Of a DNA stretch of 64,000 nucleotides, positions 30,567-41,437 are shown one piece after another. A model generated the notes under the pieces. The model had not been told where the DNA came from. It did not search any database and saw only the letters and a list, made by a program, of their open reading frames with translations. Source of the DNA: Tilletiopsis washingtonensis (lineage: Eukaryota; Basidiomycota; Exobasidiomycetes; Entylomatales). Location: contig NW_020312001.1 of the NCBI RefSeq assembly GCF_003144115.1, positions 772,722 to 836,721 of the forward strand, read 5' to 3'. The position numbers and the translations under genes are program-made. How positions within the stretch are numbered: position 1 is the stretch's first letter; every line of letters begins with the position of its first letter.

Positions 30567-33560
30567 GTGCAGCACCACGACGGGCGCGGCGGGCCGCTGC
30601 TGCTGCAGCTGCGAGTTGATGAAGGCTTCGATGACGTGGAACTCGTGGCAGAGAATGTCGACGCTGCGCTGGTGCTTGCTCTGCCGCAGGTTGCCCATGC
30701 GCCGGCCCTCGCGCTCCGACGAGGTGTAGATGACGTGGTCGGAAGGCAGCAGCACGAGCGACTTGCGCGTGTACCACTGCCGCAGCGTCTTGCGGCTCGC
30801 GCCGGCGGGCATGAGCGGCACGGCGTTGTGGTTGAGCACATTGACGACGGCTGCGACGCCGTCTCGCAGGCGCGACGTCTCGCGGCTAGCGAGCAGCTGC
30901 ACCAGCGCCGCTGCGCCAGCGCCGTGGCCGATCAGGACGAGCCGCGTGTCGGCGGCGATGAGATGCGTGACGTAGTGATCGTAGACGACGTTGACGAGTG
31001 CAGCAGCACGCTGCGAGACGTTGCGCAGCTGCTGAAAGGCCGCGCCGTTCGGCTCAAAGCCGGCCTCCGGCTGCGCGTTCTCTGCGCACTCGAGGCTCGG
31101 CACGGCGACGTCGACGAGGCGGTAGCTGTGCTCCTTCAGTGCCCAGTCGAGCACTCGGCTGCTCGTGTCGATGACGTGGGCGGCCTCTTGATCCGCATAG
31201 AGGCTCAGCCACGGGCGCTCCGCGCGGAGGTTGCCGAGGTCGTGCACGAAGAGGACGACGACCTAGTGAGGAGAGTCAGGATGGCTGCAGATCCGTGCAC
31301 TGCGCCTTCTCGCTGCGACTGCGCCCCTCTCGCTACGCCCGTGCCTCTCTCGCGAGCCTCTGTCGCCATCGCTCACTCACCTTCTTCTCCGGCTCGAACA
31401 AGTCCGGCGTGCAGAGCACCATCCCTTCGAACTCCTCCTTCCCAGACGGCGACGGCGTCGGCAGCTCGAGCAGGCCGTACTGCTGTGCAGCTCTCTCCGA
31501 GCGTGCGCGCCGCAGAAGCGTGCTGAGCGGGTGCACGGTGCCGTCGGGCAGCGCCGAGTCGTCGTGCGCGATGGGGTCGAGCTTGTCATGCTGCAGCGCC
31601 TTCCAGTAGCGCGCCTGCTCGCGTCGCACCTCGCGGATCGTCTGCGAGGCGAGCACCTTGCAGCGCAGCGACTGCTGCGGCGCAGGCACCGGGTCGCCGA
31701 GGAGCGTCTCCGTGACGGCAAGCGCAGACGAGGCGATGCTCTCGAGGTTGTAGCCGCCCTCGAGCGCTGCGACGACGCGGCCGTTGGCGAGGCCGCTGAG
31801 CATGTGCGTCATCTGCGCGTAGCCCTGCGGAGAGACGTGACAGCCGCCGAGCGGATCGCCCTCGGCGGCGTCGAAGCCGGCGCTGATGATGACGAGGTCA
31901 GGCTGGTACTCGAAGGCGATGGGCATGACGATCTGCTGGAAGGCGGCGAGATACTCGGCGTCGCCCATGTCGCCTTCCGGCCACGGGATGTTGACGTTGC
32001 GCCCGAGGCCGGCGCCAACGCCGGAGAACGTGTGGCCGCCGTCGGGCTTGCCCGGGAAGAACTTGCCGCCCTCGTGGCGGTGAATCGAGATGTAGAGCAC
32101 CGCGTCGTCCTCGTAGAATGCCGACTGCGTGCCGTTGCCGTGATGCACGTCCCTGCGACGACCCTGCGTGAGCAGCGAGGCGCGTAGACGGTCCATCGCA
32201 CTCACCAGTCGAGGATCAGCACTTTGCTGAGGGTCCCTGCCGACTCGCCGCGCCGCCCGTACTTCTGCAGCGCCACCTTTGTCGCGACGGCGACGTTGTT
32301 GTAGAAGCAGAAGCCCATGCTGCGATCCGGCTCTGCGTGATGGCCCGGCGGGCGCACAATGGCAAAGCCGTTGCGGATCCGGCCCGAGACGACGGCCTCG
32401 ACCATCTCGATGACGCCGCCGCACGAGAGACGCGCACAGGCGGCGGAGTGCTCGTTGACGTAGAGCGAGTCCTCGCCGTTGAGGTGCTCCGTCTGCGACG
32501 CGAGTGCGTCGTCGGTGAAGACTGCAAGTGGAGCAGTGAGCAAGACAGCAAGCCGGCAGCGGCACAGGCCCCACTCACAGGCGGACCACTCTACGCCGTT
32601 CCAGATGCCCTCGTCGTGCGCCAGCATCACCTCTTCACGCAGCGCATCGCGAATCGGCAGCCGGCGCATGCGCTTGATGCAGCCATGTGCATCGAGCCGG
32701 TCCCAGATGGCGCTGATGCGCTCCGGCTTCTCCGGATGCTCGTCGCGGTCGAAGTGCTCGTCGGGATGCATGTGCAGCATCATCACCGCGCTGTAGACGA
32801 CGCCGGTGCGCTTCTGCGGCACCGGCACGCCGGGTTGCAGCGGCAGCATCGCCGTGGATCCTGCCGCGTCGACGGCGCTGTCGGGCGTCAGCGAGATGGC
32901 GCGCGAGCCGGCCGGCGGCAGCTCGTTGCCGGCGGTCCAGTCGCGCGGGCGCCAGCCCGACGGCTCGCCCCAGTCGGTCTGCGTGTTGGGCGAGGCGAGG
33001 CGCGGATAGCTCTCTGCCTTGTCGAGCCTGTCCAGCTCGGCCTGCGAGGCTGCCGGCGCCGGCGAGTGCGAGGCCGAGTGCGACGCCGAGCGCGACGCCG
33101 ACACAGCGGGCAGCACCGAGGACGAGGCGACAGCGAGCGGCGACGATGCCGCGGCGGCCATGACAACGTCGCGGCGGTCGGCGTCGGCGTAGGCCTGGCG
33201 GCGGTCGCGCGGCGAGTCGCCGTTCATCAGCACGCGCGGGCCGGGGCCGGGCGTGGTGCTGATGCGCTCGCGTGGCCGCGGCGACGGCGGCAGCGTCGAG
33301 GCGGCGCGCAGCGCCGAGGCGACGGGTGCGGCGCTGCTGCCGCCGATGCCGCTGCTGCTCGGCCCGGCATGCGACGCGCCGGCGACGGCGCTGCTGCCCG
33401 ACGGCTGCGAGACGAAGCGCGAGGCCGACGGCGGCGACGCGGCGCTCGCCGACGAGGCAGCGGCGCCCGACGACGAGGCGTTGCTCATCGACGTGTCGTA
33501 GCCGTAGCGCTGCGGCGGCGCCTGCGTGTGCAGCGGCGCCGAGGACGCGGGGTCGGACAT
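30567..33560 (-). CDS. HDA1: Class II histone deacetylase Hda1/Clr3 with Arb2 domain
   Basis: Four exons: 33560-32579, 32521-32206, 32152-31381, 31262-30567; 921 residues. The first ~235 residues are Ser/Ala-rich and disordered. The deacetylase domain begins TGVVYSAVMMLHMHP and carries the catalytic blocks RPPGHHAEPDRSMGF, DWDVHHGNGTQ, ISAGFDAAEGDPLGG and ALEGGYN, so the zinc ligands and catalytic His pair are present. The last exon is an Arb2 domain (VVVLFVHDLGN, VLIGHGAGAAALV), as in yeast Hda1 and fission yeast Clr3. The yeast enzyme deacetylates histones H3 and H2B; Clr3 works in the SHREC silencing complex. The third intron ends in TAG. The gene converges with TRF4 (109 bp between stops) and is divergent from SHR3. 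Confidence 0.94.
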
Positions 33561-33913
33561 GGCGAGGCGCGGCGGCGAGTGGAGAGCGCGATGCGCGGCT
33601 GCGAGAGCGCGGGGCGCGCCGCTGCGAGAGAGAGAAGCAGACGGCCAGACGAGCGGCGAGAGGATGGAGGGCGCGAGGCCACGCGCCAAGTCGAGGCTGA
33701 GGTGCCGGAGGTGGATGTGGAGAGGAAGCACATGCGCGGCGCCGCTGCTGCCTTGATGCTTCTGGGGCTCGGCATTCATCAGTCTAGTCACGTGCGCGCG
33801 GCGCGCGGGCCACACAGCCAGCCGGCTGCGAAGGCCCGGCACGTTCCTCGCTTGCCGGCGCCGCCGCGCTTCTTCGCTCCGCTCCACCAACCCTCCCTCG
33901 ACCCGCCGCCGCC
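33561..33913. promoter_or_regulatory. Bidirectional promoter, HDA1 / SHR3, with E-box
   Basis: A 353-bp gap between divergent starts. A TCACGTG element at 33788-33794 is an E-box of the kind bound by bHLH factors such as Cbf1. Binding is inference. Confidence 0.45.
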
Positions 33914-34885
33914 ATGGGCGACCTCACCACGTCCCTCATCCTCCTCACCACGACGTTCCTGCTCGGCACGCTCGCGGTGCACTGGACCGCCGACCACCTG
34001 CTGCTGTGGCAGTCGCCCATCACGCGCGCCTCGCTCCTCAGCGCCCACGGCTACTACGCCGAGACGCTCGGCCACCTCTCGGCACGCGCGCTCGCGGCGC
34101 TGTACGCCCTCGGCGGCGCCGCCGTGCTGGCGTGCTGCGTCAAGATCGCCGCCGGGCGCGAGAGCAACTGGCTCTTCGACGGCGCCAGCCTGTGTGAGTC
34201 CGGCGGCAGGGTCGCGGGTGGAGGCGTGCAGCGGCAGTGCACGGCGCAAGCGTGGCAGCTTATGTTTGCGGTGTCGTGATGGAGGCGAAGATAAGGGCGA
34301 AGGCAGCAGGATGGCATGCGGAACGGCCAGGGTCAGAGCAGCGAGAGAGAGCACGCGCAAAGGGTACGCGCATGCACTGCTGGGGAACATCGTGCGCAGC
34401 AGAGCAGCAGCCCCGGACGTCCAGGCTGCTCGCACGCTCGTGACGCAATGTCTTGCTTTGCACATCTCGCCTCACAGCCAATCCGCTGACACGGCGATCT
34501 GCAGTCCTCTACGGCGCAGTCGGCCTGGTGTACTTCCAGAAGATCCGGCCAAGTGAGTCGCAGCGGGCCGTCGCAGTCTCGACTACGCTTACATTGTGTC
34601 GCAGGCATCCTCGCGCTGCCGACGGCCGCCTCGCCCGCCGCCGACCCGCTGGACCCGCTGGACCTGACGCTCGTGCCGCTGCGCGAGCTGGCCTCGTCAA
34701 ACGCCGTCATCGCCGTGGCGCTGATCGGCGTGCTGATCCTGCAGGCGGGGCAGTACTATTCGGAGCGCCTCGAGGAGCGCGAGCGCATCGAGGAGGACGA
34801 GGCGCGCGTGCGGCGGCGGCGGCGGCGTGCCGAGAAGCTGCTGGCGACGCAGGCGAAGCTGGCGGCCACCAGTGCGTCGCAATGA
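33914..34885 (+). CDS. SHR3: SHR3-type ER chaperone for amino acid permeases
   Basis: Three exons: 33914-34193, 34505-34552, 34605-34885; 202 residues. Conserved Shr3 sequence is seen throughout: FLLGTLAVHWTADHLLLWQS, then GYYAETL, SNWLFDGASL joined by splicing to FLYGAVGLVY. Four hydrophobic segments are visible (about 7-25, 58-80, 92-107, 136-155), as expected for this ER membrane protein. Shr3 prevents amino acid permeases from aggregating and promotes their packaging into COPII vesicles. The cytosolic tail is highly charged (Glu then poly-Arg) and ends without a KKXX motif. Exon 2 is only 48 nt. Intron 1 is 311 nt, long for this region. The start context is GCCGCCATGG. Confidence 0.9.
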
Positions 34886-35095
34886 GACGGCCTCGCGGAA
34901 AGCGCTGTCGAGCGCTCGCCTCTCTGGCTCTTCGGCTCGAGTCTCACACTCCCACTCCACGCGGTCTGCACCACGCTAGGCTCTCTCTAATGCGCAATGA
35001 ACCGCCGCTCTATGCTAGCCACAGCGAGGCCTGAGTGCTGCCAGCCAGATCACGAGGAGCTCAGGCCATGCAGCGTCGGCAGAGGAGGCATGCAT

Positions 35096-36240
35096 TCAGC
35101 CTCGACGTCCACGCTTGTGCGGCCGGGGCGCCTCGCCGCCCTCGCGCCCAGCCGCCGCTGCCCTCTTGCGCTGCGGGACCGGCAGCGGCGCCGCACCGCT
35201 GCTCTCGCGCGCGCCCATCGCCGGCATGTCGCGGCGCTCCTTCTGCGCGTTCTTCTTGCGCCGCCGCTCGATGCTCTTGCGCAGCTCCTTGCGCGAGCTG
35301 GCCGCCGGCGTGTCGGACGATGCCGCGCCGCTGGCGCCGGCGCCTGCCTTGTTGCCGCCGGCCAGGCGCTCGTACTTGTCCTTGAGGAAGAGCGTGCGCT
35401 TGGCCGCTGACTCCAGGCGTCAGCTGCCGCCACGGCAGGCGCACCACACACCACTCACAGTCCTTGAGGAAGAAGCGCTGCCCGCCCTTGGCCACCTTCT
35501 CCTCCTCGTCGCGCTTGTGGCGGCGCAGCACCTCCGTCTCGCGCTCGCGCTTGCGCCGCTCGTTCTCCAGGCCCTCGGTGCGGCGCAGTGCCGCCTCGAC
35601 GCGCGCCTTCTCGGCCTGGATCTGCAGCGCCTGCTCGGAGCGCGCCTTGGGCCCGGCGTGGTGCTTCTCCTGCTTGGTGAGGGCGCGGTGCGTCTTGCGC
35701 AGCTCCGAGAGCTCGGCCATCTGCTGCTGCCGCAGGAAGCCGTACGACGACTCGAACAGGCCGGCGTTGGGTGCGGAGGCGGAGAGCGACGAGAAGCGCG
35801 GGTCGCGCCGTTTCTGCGCTGCGAGTCAGCTGGCAGCTGCAGGTCGCGCAGAGCATGGCACTGACTATGGCGGGCGTCTCGATGACGGTGCGCTTCCGCG
35901 ACACGGGCTTGCGCGACGACATCTCCATCGGCCTGAGGAGATGGAGCGCTCAGCTCGTGTGCCGGCTCCAGCCTCGCTGCACGCGCACTCACGCATGCTT
36001 GTTCTCGCGGCGCCGGTCGTTGGCGAAGCTGCCGCTGCCGCTGCCCACCTTGCCCCAGCCGCCGTCGCGGCCATCGGCCGACTCGGCGTCGCTGTCGTCG
36101 TCGTCGAACTCGCCGCCGCTGCTCTGGCTGCCCCACTCGCTGCTGCTCTCGGCCGCATCCGCCTGCGGCGCGGGTGCGGCGGGCTGGCGCGGCTGCGAGG
36201 GCCCAGCGCGGGCACGCTCGTGTGATGCTGGGCGCGGCAT
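35096..36240 (-). CDS. RRP36: rRNA biogenesis protein RRP36
   Basis: Four exons: 36240-35993, 35932-35866, 35813-35459, 35406-35096; 326 residues. The acidic Ser-rich N-terminus is followed by HAPMEMSSRKPVSRKR, then RDPRFSSLS, a long charged helix with the RRTEGLENERRKRERE pattern, FFLKD joined to a second KRTLFLKDKYERL block, and a basic tail. This is the Rrp36 (DUF947) arrangement. Rrp36 is a 90S pre-ribosome factor needed for early cleavages in 18S rRNA maturation. The donor of the second intron was taken as GTCAGT at 35865 with its acceptor before AAA CGG, because this keeps the frame; a nearby alternative would change only a few residues. Divergent from the NOP8-like gene. Confidence 0.88.
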
Positions 36241-36474
36241 GGCACTGAAAGAAGAGAGTGAGGCAGGCGATGCGGCTGCTGCGATTTGTTGAGGCTGAGG
36301 CGTGCTTGTGGTTGTGGTGGAGAGTGGAGCAGAGCAGCAGCTGCCACGAGCGCTCGGGAGGCCATTTGAGCGGGGCTTACGTCAGCCAAAAGTGCCTCGC
36401 GGGTTCGCTTGCCTCTTGAGCTCCTTCTCGCGCGCCTCGCATCCTTCTGCTCCACCCGCATCGCTCCTCGCAGC
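36241..36474. promoter_or_regulatory. Bidirectional promoter of two ribosome-biogenesis genes (RRP36 / NOP8-like)
   Basis: A 234-bp gap between divergent starts. It contains TTACGTCA at 36377-36384, a CRE/ATF-like bZIP site. Shared control of two nucleolar genes is plausible from position alone. Confidence 0.5.
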
Positions 36475-38891
36475 ATGGCCGACACTGCCGCCGCCGCCTC
36501 GACGTCTGCTGCGCCTGCACCGCCGGCCGTGGTGACGCGGCGCATCCACCTCAGCGGCCTGGCGCCCGCCATCCCCGACGCTGCGCTGCTCGCACGCTTC
36601 GCCGCGCTGCAGCCGGCGGGCCTGCACCGGCCCAGCGCGCCCAACGCCGTCGGCGCCGTGCCCGCCGTCGCCTGGCTCACCCTCACCGCGCCGCCCAAGG
36701 ACATCGACCGCGCGCTGGGTGCGCTGCACGGCAGCGTGTGGAAGGGCAGCAAGATCCGCTGCGGCAACGCCAAGCACGACGGCGCACAGGGCCCGCTCCC
36801 GCACAAGCCCGAGAGCGAGGCCGTGCGCGTGCGGCGCGAGGAGAAGGAGGCGCGCCGCCTCAAGAAGGCCAGCCGCGAGAAGGGCTGCGAGCGGCCGGTG
36901 GATGAGGCGCAGGTCAAGGCCGGCGAGTGGGTGAGTGGTGCCGCAGCAGCGAGGCTTCTCATTGGCACTGACAGCCTCGGCAGGGCTGGCACCTCACGCC
37001 GGCGCAGCACCTCGTGCGCCCGCTGCACATGCGGCCCGACCACCCGCTGCCGAAGCCCTCGACACCGGCGCCGCCGTTGCGCACCGGTGCCGTGCGGCCC
37101 ACGCCGCCCACGCGCGCTCGCCGCACCACGCTCGACCCGCGGCGCTACGGCGCAAAGCACCTTGCCGGTGCTATCCTGGGCAACAAGGAGGGCAGCAGAG
37201 AGTGGCGGCTAGAGGAGCCGGAGGAGGATGACGACGCATCGGCGCCTCGCTGGGTCGACCAGGATGGCGCAGTCGAGCCAGTGCCGAAGAAGCGCCGCGC
37301 GACGCCGCCGCCGATGCCCGCTGTCAGGGCAGCACTAGCACTGCCGCCAGCACAGCCTGCGGCGCCGAAGAAGCAGGCAGCGCCAGAGCTTGACGAAGCA
37401 TCCGCTTCCTCTTTCTCCGACTCGGAAGACTCGCAGTCCTTCCTCGACGCGCACGAAGACGATGCAGACTCCATACCCGATGCGCTCTTCTCGCCGCGCC
37501 GCGACGACTCGCCGCTCTTCGATGATGCCGAGGCACCAGGCTCACCGCTGTTCGACGATGCCGAGGCGCCGGCCTCGCCGCTGTTCCACCCGCGCTCGCC
37601 GTCGCCCGAATTTGTGCCGCAGTTCCCGCGCTACGACCCGCGCGAGGACGAGGAGTGGTCGGAGGGCTACAACGAAGATGCGGCGGCAGCAGCTGCTGCC
37701 GCTTCCGCTGCACCGGCGCTCAAGGGCGATGACGAGGCGCAGCGCATGAAGAGCATCCTGGGCCAGGTCATGGGCGGCAAGGTGCCCTTTGCGAGTGGCA
37801 GCCGCGCCGATGAGACCGTGCTCGACAGCGACGACGATAGCGAGCTCGAAGAGCTGCTGCGCAGTTCCCGGCCTGGCGCCAAGGGCAAGGCGCCTGCACC
37901 GAAGAAGGCTGCTGAGCCCGCTTCGGCATCCTCTCACGGCAGCTCGGCCACGATCGTCGAGGCCGCACCCGTCGCTGCACAGCCTGCACCTTCCGCGCAG
38001 GACGTTGTGAGCGAGTCAGACGAAGACGAGGAGGAGGACGAGGAAAATAAAGCCGCAGAGCCTCAGCCGGCCGGCACCAACGCCGGGCCGCAGGCCGCGA
38101 CTACCAGCATCGAAGAGCTGCAAGTGGAGCAGGCAGCCGTGGAGCTCGCCGCACCGGTCATCACTGCCGGCCAGCGCCGCCGCGACATGCTTCTGCAGCC
38201 CGCTGCGGCCGCGCAGGAGGCGTCCGCCTCGCGCTTTGCGCCCGTCGTGCGCTTCGACCCCGGAGCGGCTGCTGAGTGGGACGACGAGGACGAGGAGATG
38301 GAGGAGCCGGAGCCGCAGCCTCAAGAGAGCGCGGCTCAGCCGCAGGCGCACGGAGAGGCCGGCGAGCAGAAGAGCGCCGTCATGACGCAGAAGCTCACGG
38401 ACATGTTCAAGCCGCAAGAAGAGGGTGAGTGCTGCAGTCTCGAGACCTGCGAGATCGTCGACTGACGTCTCGCGCCCTCAGCTGCGGGCTTCTCGCTGCT
38501 TGGCAACCTGGACGACCTCGAGCTGGACTTCGACATGGAGTTCGAGACCTCCGAGCTGCCAGAAGAGCCAGTCACAGCAGCTGCACCCAGCGCACCCGCA
38601 CCAGCTCCGGTGCCCGGCGCAGTGCCCGGCTTCGACCCGTCCACCTCGCTGCCCTTCTTCTTCCCCAGCTTCACGCGCGACCGCGGCGAGCGCGAGCCCA
38701 TGGCGCTGCTGCTCGACGGCGTGCCGCCGTTCGGGCGCACCGAGACGGCCGAGCAGATCCACGCGCGCTGGGAGGAGCGCCGCGGCACGCTGACGCAGGA
38801 GTGGAAGCGGCGGCACCGCGAGGCCGTCAAGAAGAAGAAGCGTGGCATTGTCGGCAGCCGACGCGCAGGCGACGCCATGCCGAGCAGGTAG
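36475..38891 (+). CDS. NOP8/NOL8-like nucleolar RRM protein
   Basis: Three exons: 36475-36930, 36984-38424, 38482-38891; 768 residues. An N-terminal RRM-like domain spans ~20-105 (RRIHLSGLAP as RNP2; the final strand WKGSKIRCGNAKHDG). Then come a charged helix, WHLTPAQHLVRPLHMRP and RRYGAKHLAGA, followed by a long acidic low-complexity middle. The C-terminus has LPFFFPSFTRDR, and a WEERRGTLTQEWKRRHREA helix with a final KKKK. This order matches Nop8/NOL8, 60S biogenesis factors. A 33-bp unit encoding SPLFDDAEAPG is repeated in the middle region. Assignment to NOP8/NOL8 rather than another RRM protein is based on the N- and C-terminal blocks. It converges with the peptidase gene, with 41 bp between stops. 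Confidence 0.78.
37509..37590 (+). repeat. In-frame 33-bp tandem repeat in the NOP8-like gene
   Basis: About 2.5 copies of a 33-bp unit (37509-37541, 37542-37574, partial to 37590), each encoding an SPLFDDAEAP-type acidic segment. Copies differ at several third positions, so the duplication is not very recent. Confidence 0.75.
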
Positions 38892-38932
38892 AATGCAATG
38901 CATTGGCTACGACAGCACAATGGGTGATGCAA

Positions 38933-41437
38933 CTAGGCTGCGAGTGCCTCCTGCATCCAGGCGAACGCAGCCTCCCAGCCGACAGACTCGGCCTCGACGC
39001 TGTCGAGCGCGTGGTCGTCGTCGGGGAAGGCGAGCATACGCGTGCGCACGCCCTGCAGGCGCAGCGCGTGGAAGAGCTGCTTGGCCTGCTGCGGCGGCAC
39101 GCGCCGGTCCGAGAGGCCGAGCAGCAGCAGCACGGGCGCCTTGATGTGCGCGACGTGCGCGATGGGCGAGGCAGCCTGCATCGAGGCGGCCAGCTTCGGC
39201 AGCACCGAGGACGGCGGCGCGTCGAAGGGAAAGTCGAGGCCCAGCTCGGCGAAGCACCAGTCTGGGATGTCAGTCGTCGCCGCCATGCTCGCCACGTCGA
39301 TGACTGGGTTGCGCATCACGGCCGCCTTGAAGAGCTCGGGGCGCTGGCCGACGAGGTGCGCCGAGAGGAAGCCGCCGTGGCTGCCGCCCATGACGATGAG
39401 GCTGTCCTTGCTGGCGATGCCCTCGTCGAGCGCCCACTCGGCTGCAGCAGCACAGTCAAAGACGTCGAGCTCGCCGCAGCGGCCCAGCAGCGAGCGTGCA
39501 AAGCGCTGGCCGCGCCCCAGCGAGCCGTGGTAGTTCGGTGCGACCACCGTGAAGCCGCTCAGCGCGAGTGCGGCAGTCGAAGGCGCAAAGTCGGTGGTGG
39601 TCGTGCTGTGCGGGCCGCCGTGCGGGAACTGTGTATGTTGAGGTCAGCACGGCTCGTCCTTGGCTCGACGCAGCCACGCACGATGATGCAAGGCTGGTTC
39701 TTGCCGAGCTTGCTGTCGTGAGCTCCGCGGATGAGCACGGCCTGCGCAGCCTGGTCGTCGTGCTCTTGCTTCGTCTTCGCCAGCGTGACGACCTCGGTGG
39801 CGAGGCCTGCAAGCTCCTTGATGGCTGCCAGAAGCGTGTCAGAGCTGGCTTGGCTTGGCCGCCGGGGGGTCTGCACGCACCTGCAGTGTCTGCTGCATCC
39901 TCTGCTGAGTTCCACAGCTCGCTCCAGGTGCAGGTCTTGTCCGACTGCAGCGTGCCGAGCATCAGGCGCGGCGGCTCGCCGACAGTCGAGCGTGTGGCCA
40001 GGAGTCTCTGGGCGCCGTCAGTAGCGAGAACGCCCCAGCTCGCACTGCTGTCCCTGGCCGGTGCGAGGTCGACCATCTTTCCTTCGCGCGTGACCAGGAG
40101 CGGCACGCGGCGAGAGCCCCAGATGGACGAGAAGGCGAGCGCTCCGTCGCTGAGAGCGAAACGTGCCGGCAGGTCGCCAAGGAACAAGCCCGGGAACGCC
40201 TCGTCGGACTCAGGCGACTCAACGACATCGACGAGCGTCTGGCTTGCACCTGATCCCTCGCTCTTGAGCAAGCGCGAGCAGTCGTTGTGCGCTCCTTGCC
40301 GCTCGTTCTCAACCCAGTACAGAACGCCTGGTCCTGATGCGTTCCACCGCGGAGAGCGGCCACTCCAGCCTTCTTGGCTGATGCGCTGGACCTGCTTCGC
40401 CTCAAGCTTCCAGGCAGCGTTGCGCGGCTGGCCTGGCTTGCTGTCCTCCTTCTTGCCGTCGTCTGATGTCGATGAGGCAGACGGCAGTGGCACGCGCAGC
40501 ACGTTCGAGGGCCGATTGGTGCAGTACACCACGCCGAGCTTGCGGCCATCCTGCAGCGACTCGTACACAGTGCAGGCAACGTGATCGCCAGCGAAGATGG
40601 CTTGGCCTTGATCCGCTGCGCCCCACGCCTCGTCTGGCAGTTGCAGCTGGGAGAGCTGTGCGGGGCCAGAAGACCGGCTGTTGAAGCGCAGCAGGAAGAT
40701 GCGCGGCCGCAGCAGTGGCCCCTGCTTCTCGCCGAGCGACGGCGTGTAGTCGTACGCGGAGAAGGGGTCCTCCTCGGAGAGCGATGAGAGCGAGAGTTCT
40801 GCCGACGTGTCTGGTTTCTTCGGCGCGTTTGCAGAGGCGACGTAGAGCACTGCATCCTCGTCGTCGCTCAGACTGATGCTCGCGAACGGCTCTGCATATC
40901 AGGTGGATGAGCCCCGCGAGCACTTCCACTGCAATCTCGCCCTGCAGCTTCGGCGCGCGAGCCGCCACGTCGCGCGACTCACCTCCTCGGACGAAGGCTC
41001 CATGCGCCTTGGACACGTCGACATCGGCCACGCAGCGTGCGCCGCGCCACAGCTCGACACGGCGCGTCTCGTCGCCCTTTGCGCCCTTGCCCTCGCGGCA
41101 CACGACACGCACGCTCGAGCCGGCCTGTGCGCTGTGCGCCACGAGCTTCTCGCTGGCGTCGCCCAGCGCATGCGAGATGACGCGTGCCTTGGTGCCGTGC
41201 AGCAGCAGCTGCGAGCGGAAGGCGCGCTTCTGCGACGTGGCCTGCGAGCGGATGGAGAGGGACAGATGCACGACTGGACAGCGGCGTCAGCGGCGTTGCT
41301 GCGTCTGGAGCTACGCGCGGCTCACCGGTGCTCTCGCCCGACGCGGCGCCGTCGAAGCGTGCGCCGGTGAGCGCGGGCAGCTCGGAGAGGAGCTTGTAGC
41401 GCTGCACGGCGGCGTCGAGCGCGGCGTTGGACGGCAT
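38933..41437 (-). CDS. APEH: Acylaminoacyl-peptidase (acyl-peptide hydrolase, S9C)
   Basis: Five exons: 41437-41326, 41273-40983, 40891-39881, 39824-39682, 39628-38933; 750 residues, close to human APEH (732). The N-terminal ~500 residues form the expected beta-propeller region. The C-terminal alpha/beta-hydrolase domain starts at FPHGGPHS (oxyanion loop) and has the nucleophile in GGSHGG, the Asp in LLGLSDRRVPP and the His in DDDHALD. The enzyme removes N-acylated amino acids from blocked peptides in the cytosol. For intron 3 I chose the acceptor at 39825, which gives a 56-nt intron and keeps the frame; nearer acceptors would leave only about 35 nt. An in-frame ATG at 41491 would add 18 residues. 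Confidence 0.92.

Noticed and set aside
39841-39880. A very short (about 35-nt) intron in the acylaminoacyl-peptidase gene
   Set aside because: A 56-nt alternative with the same donor and a proper pyrimidine-rich CAG acceptor keeps the frame and fits local intron size.
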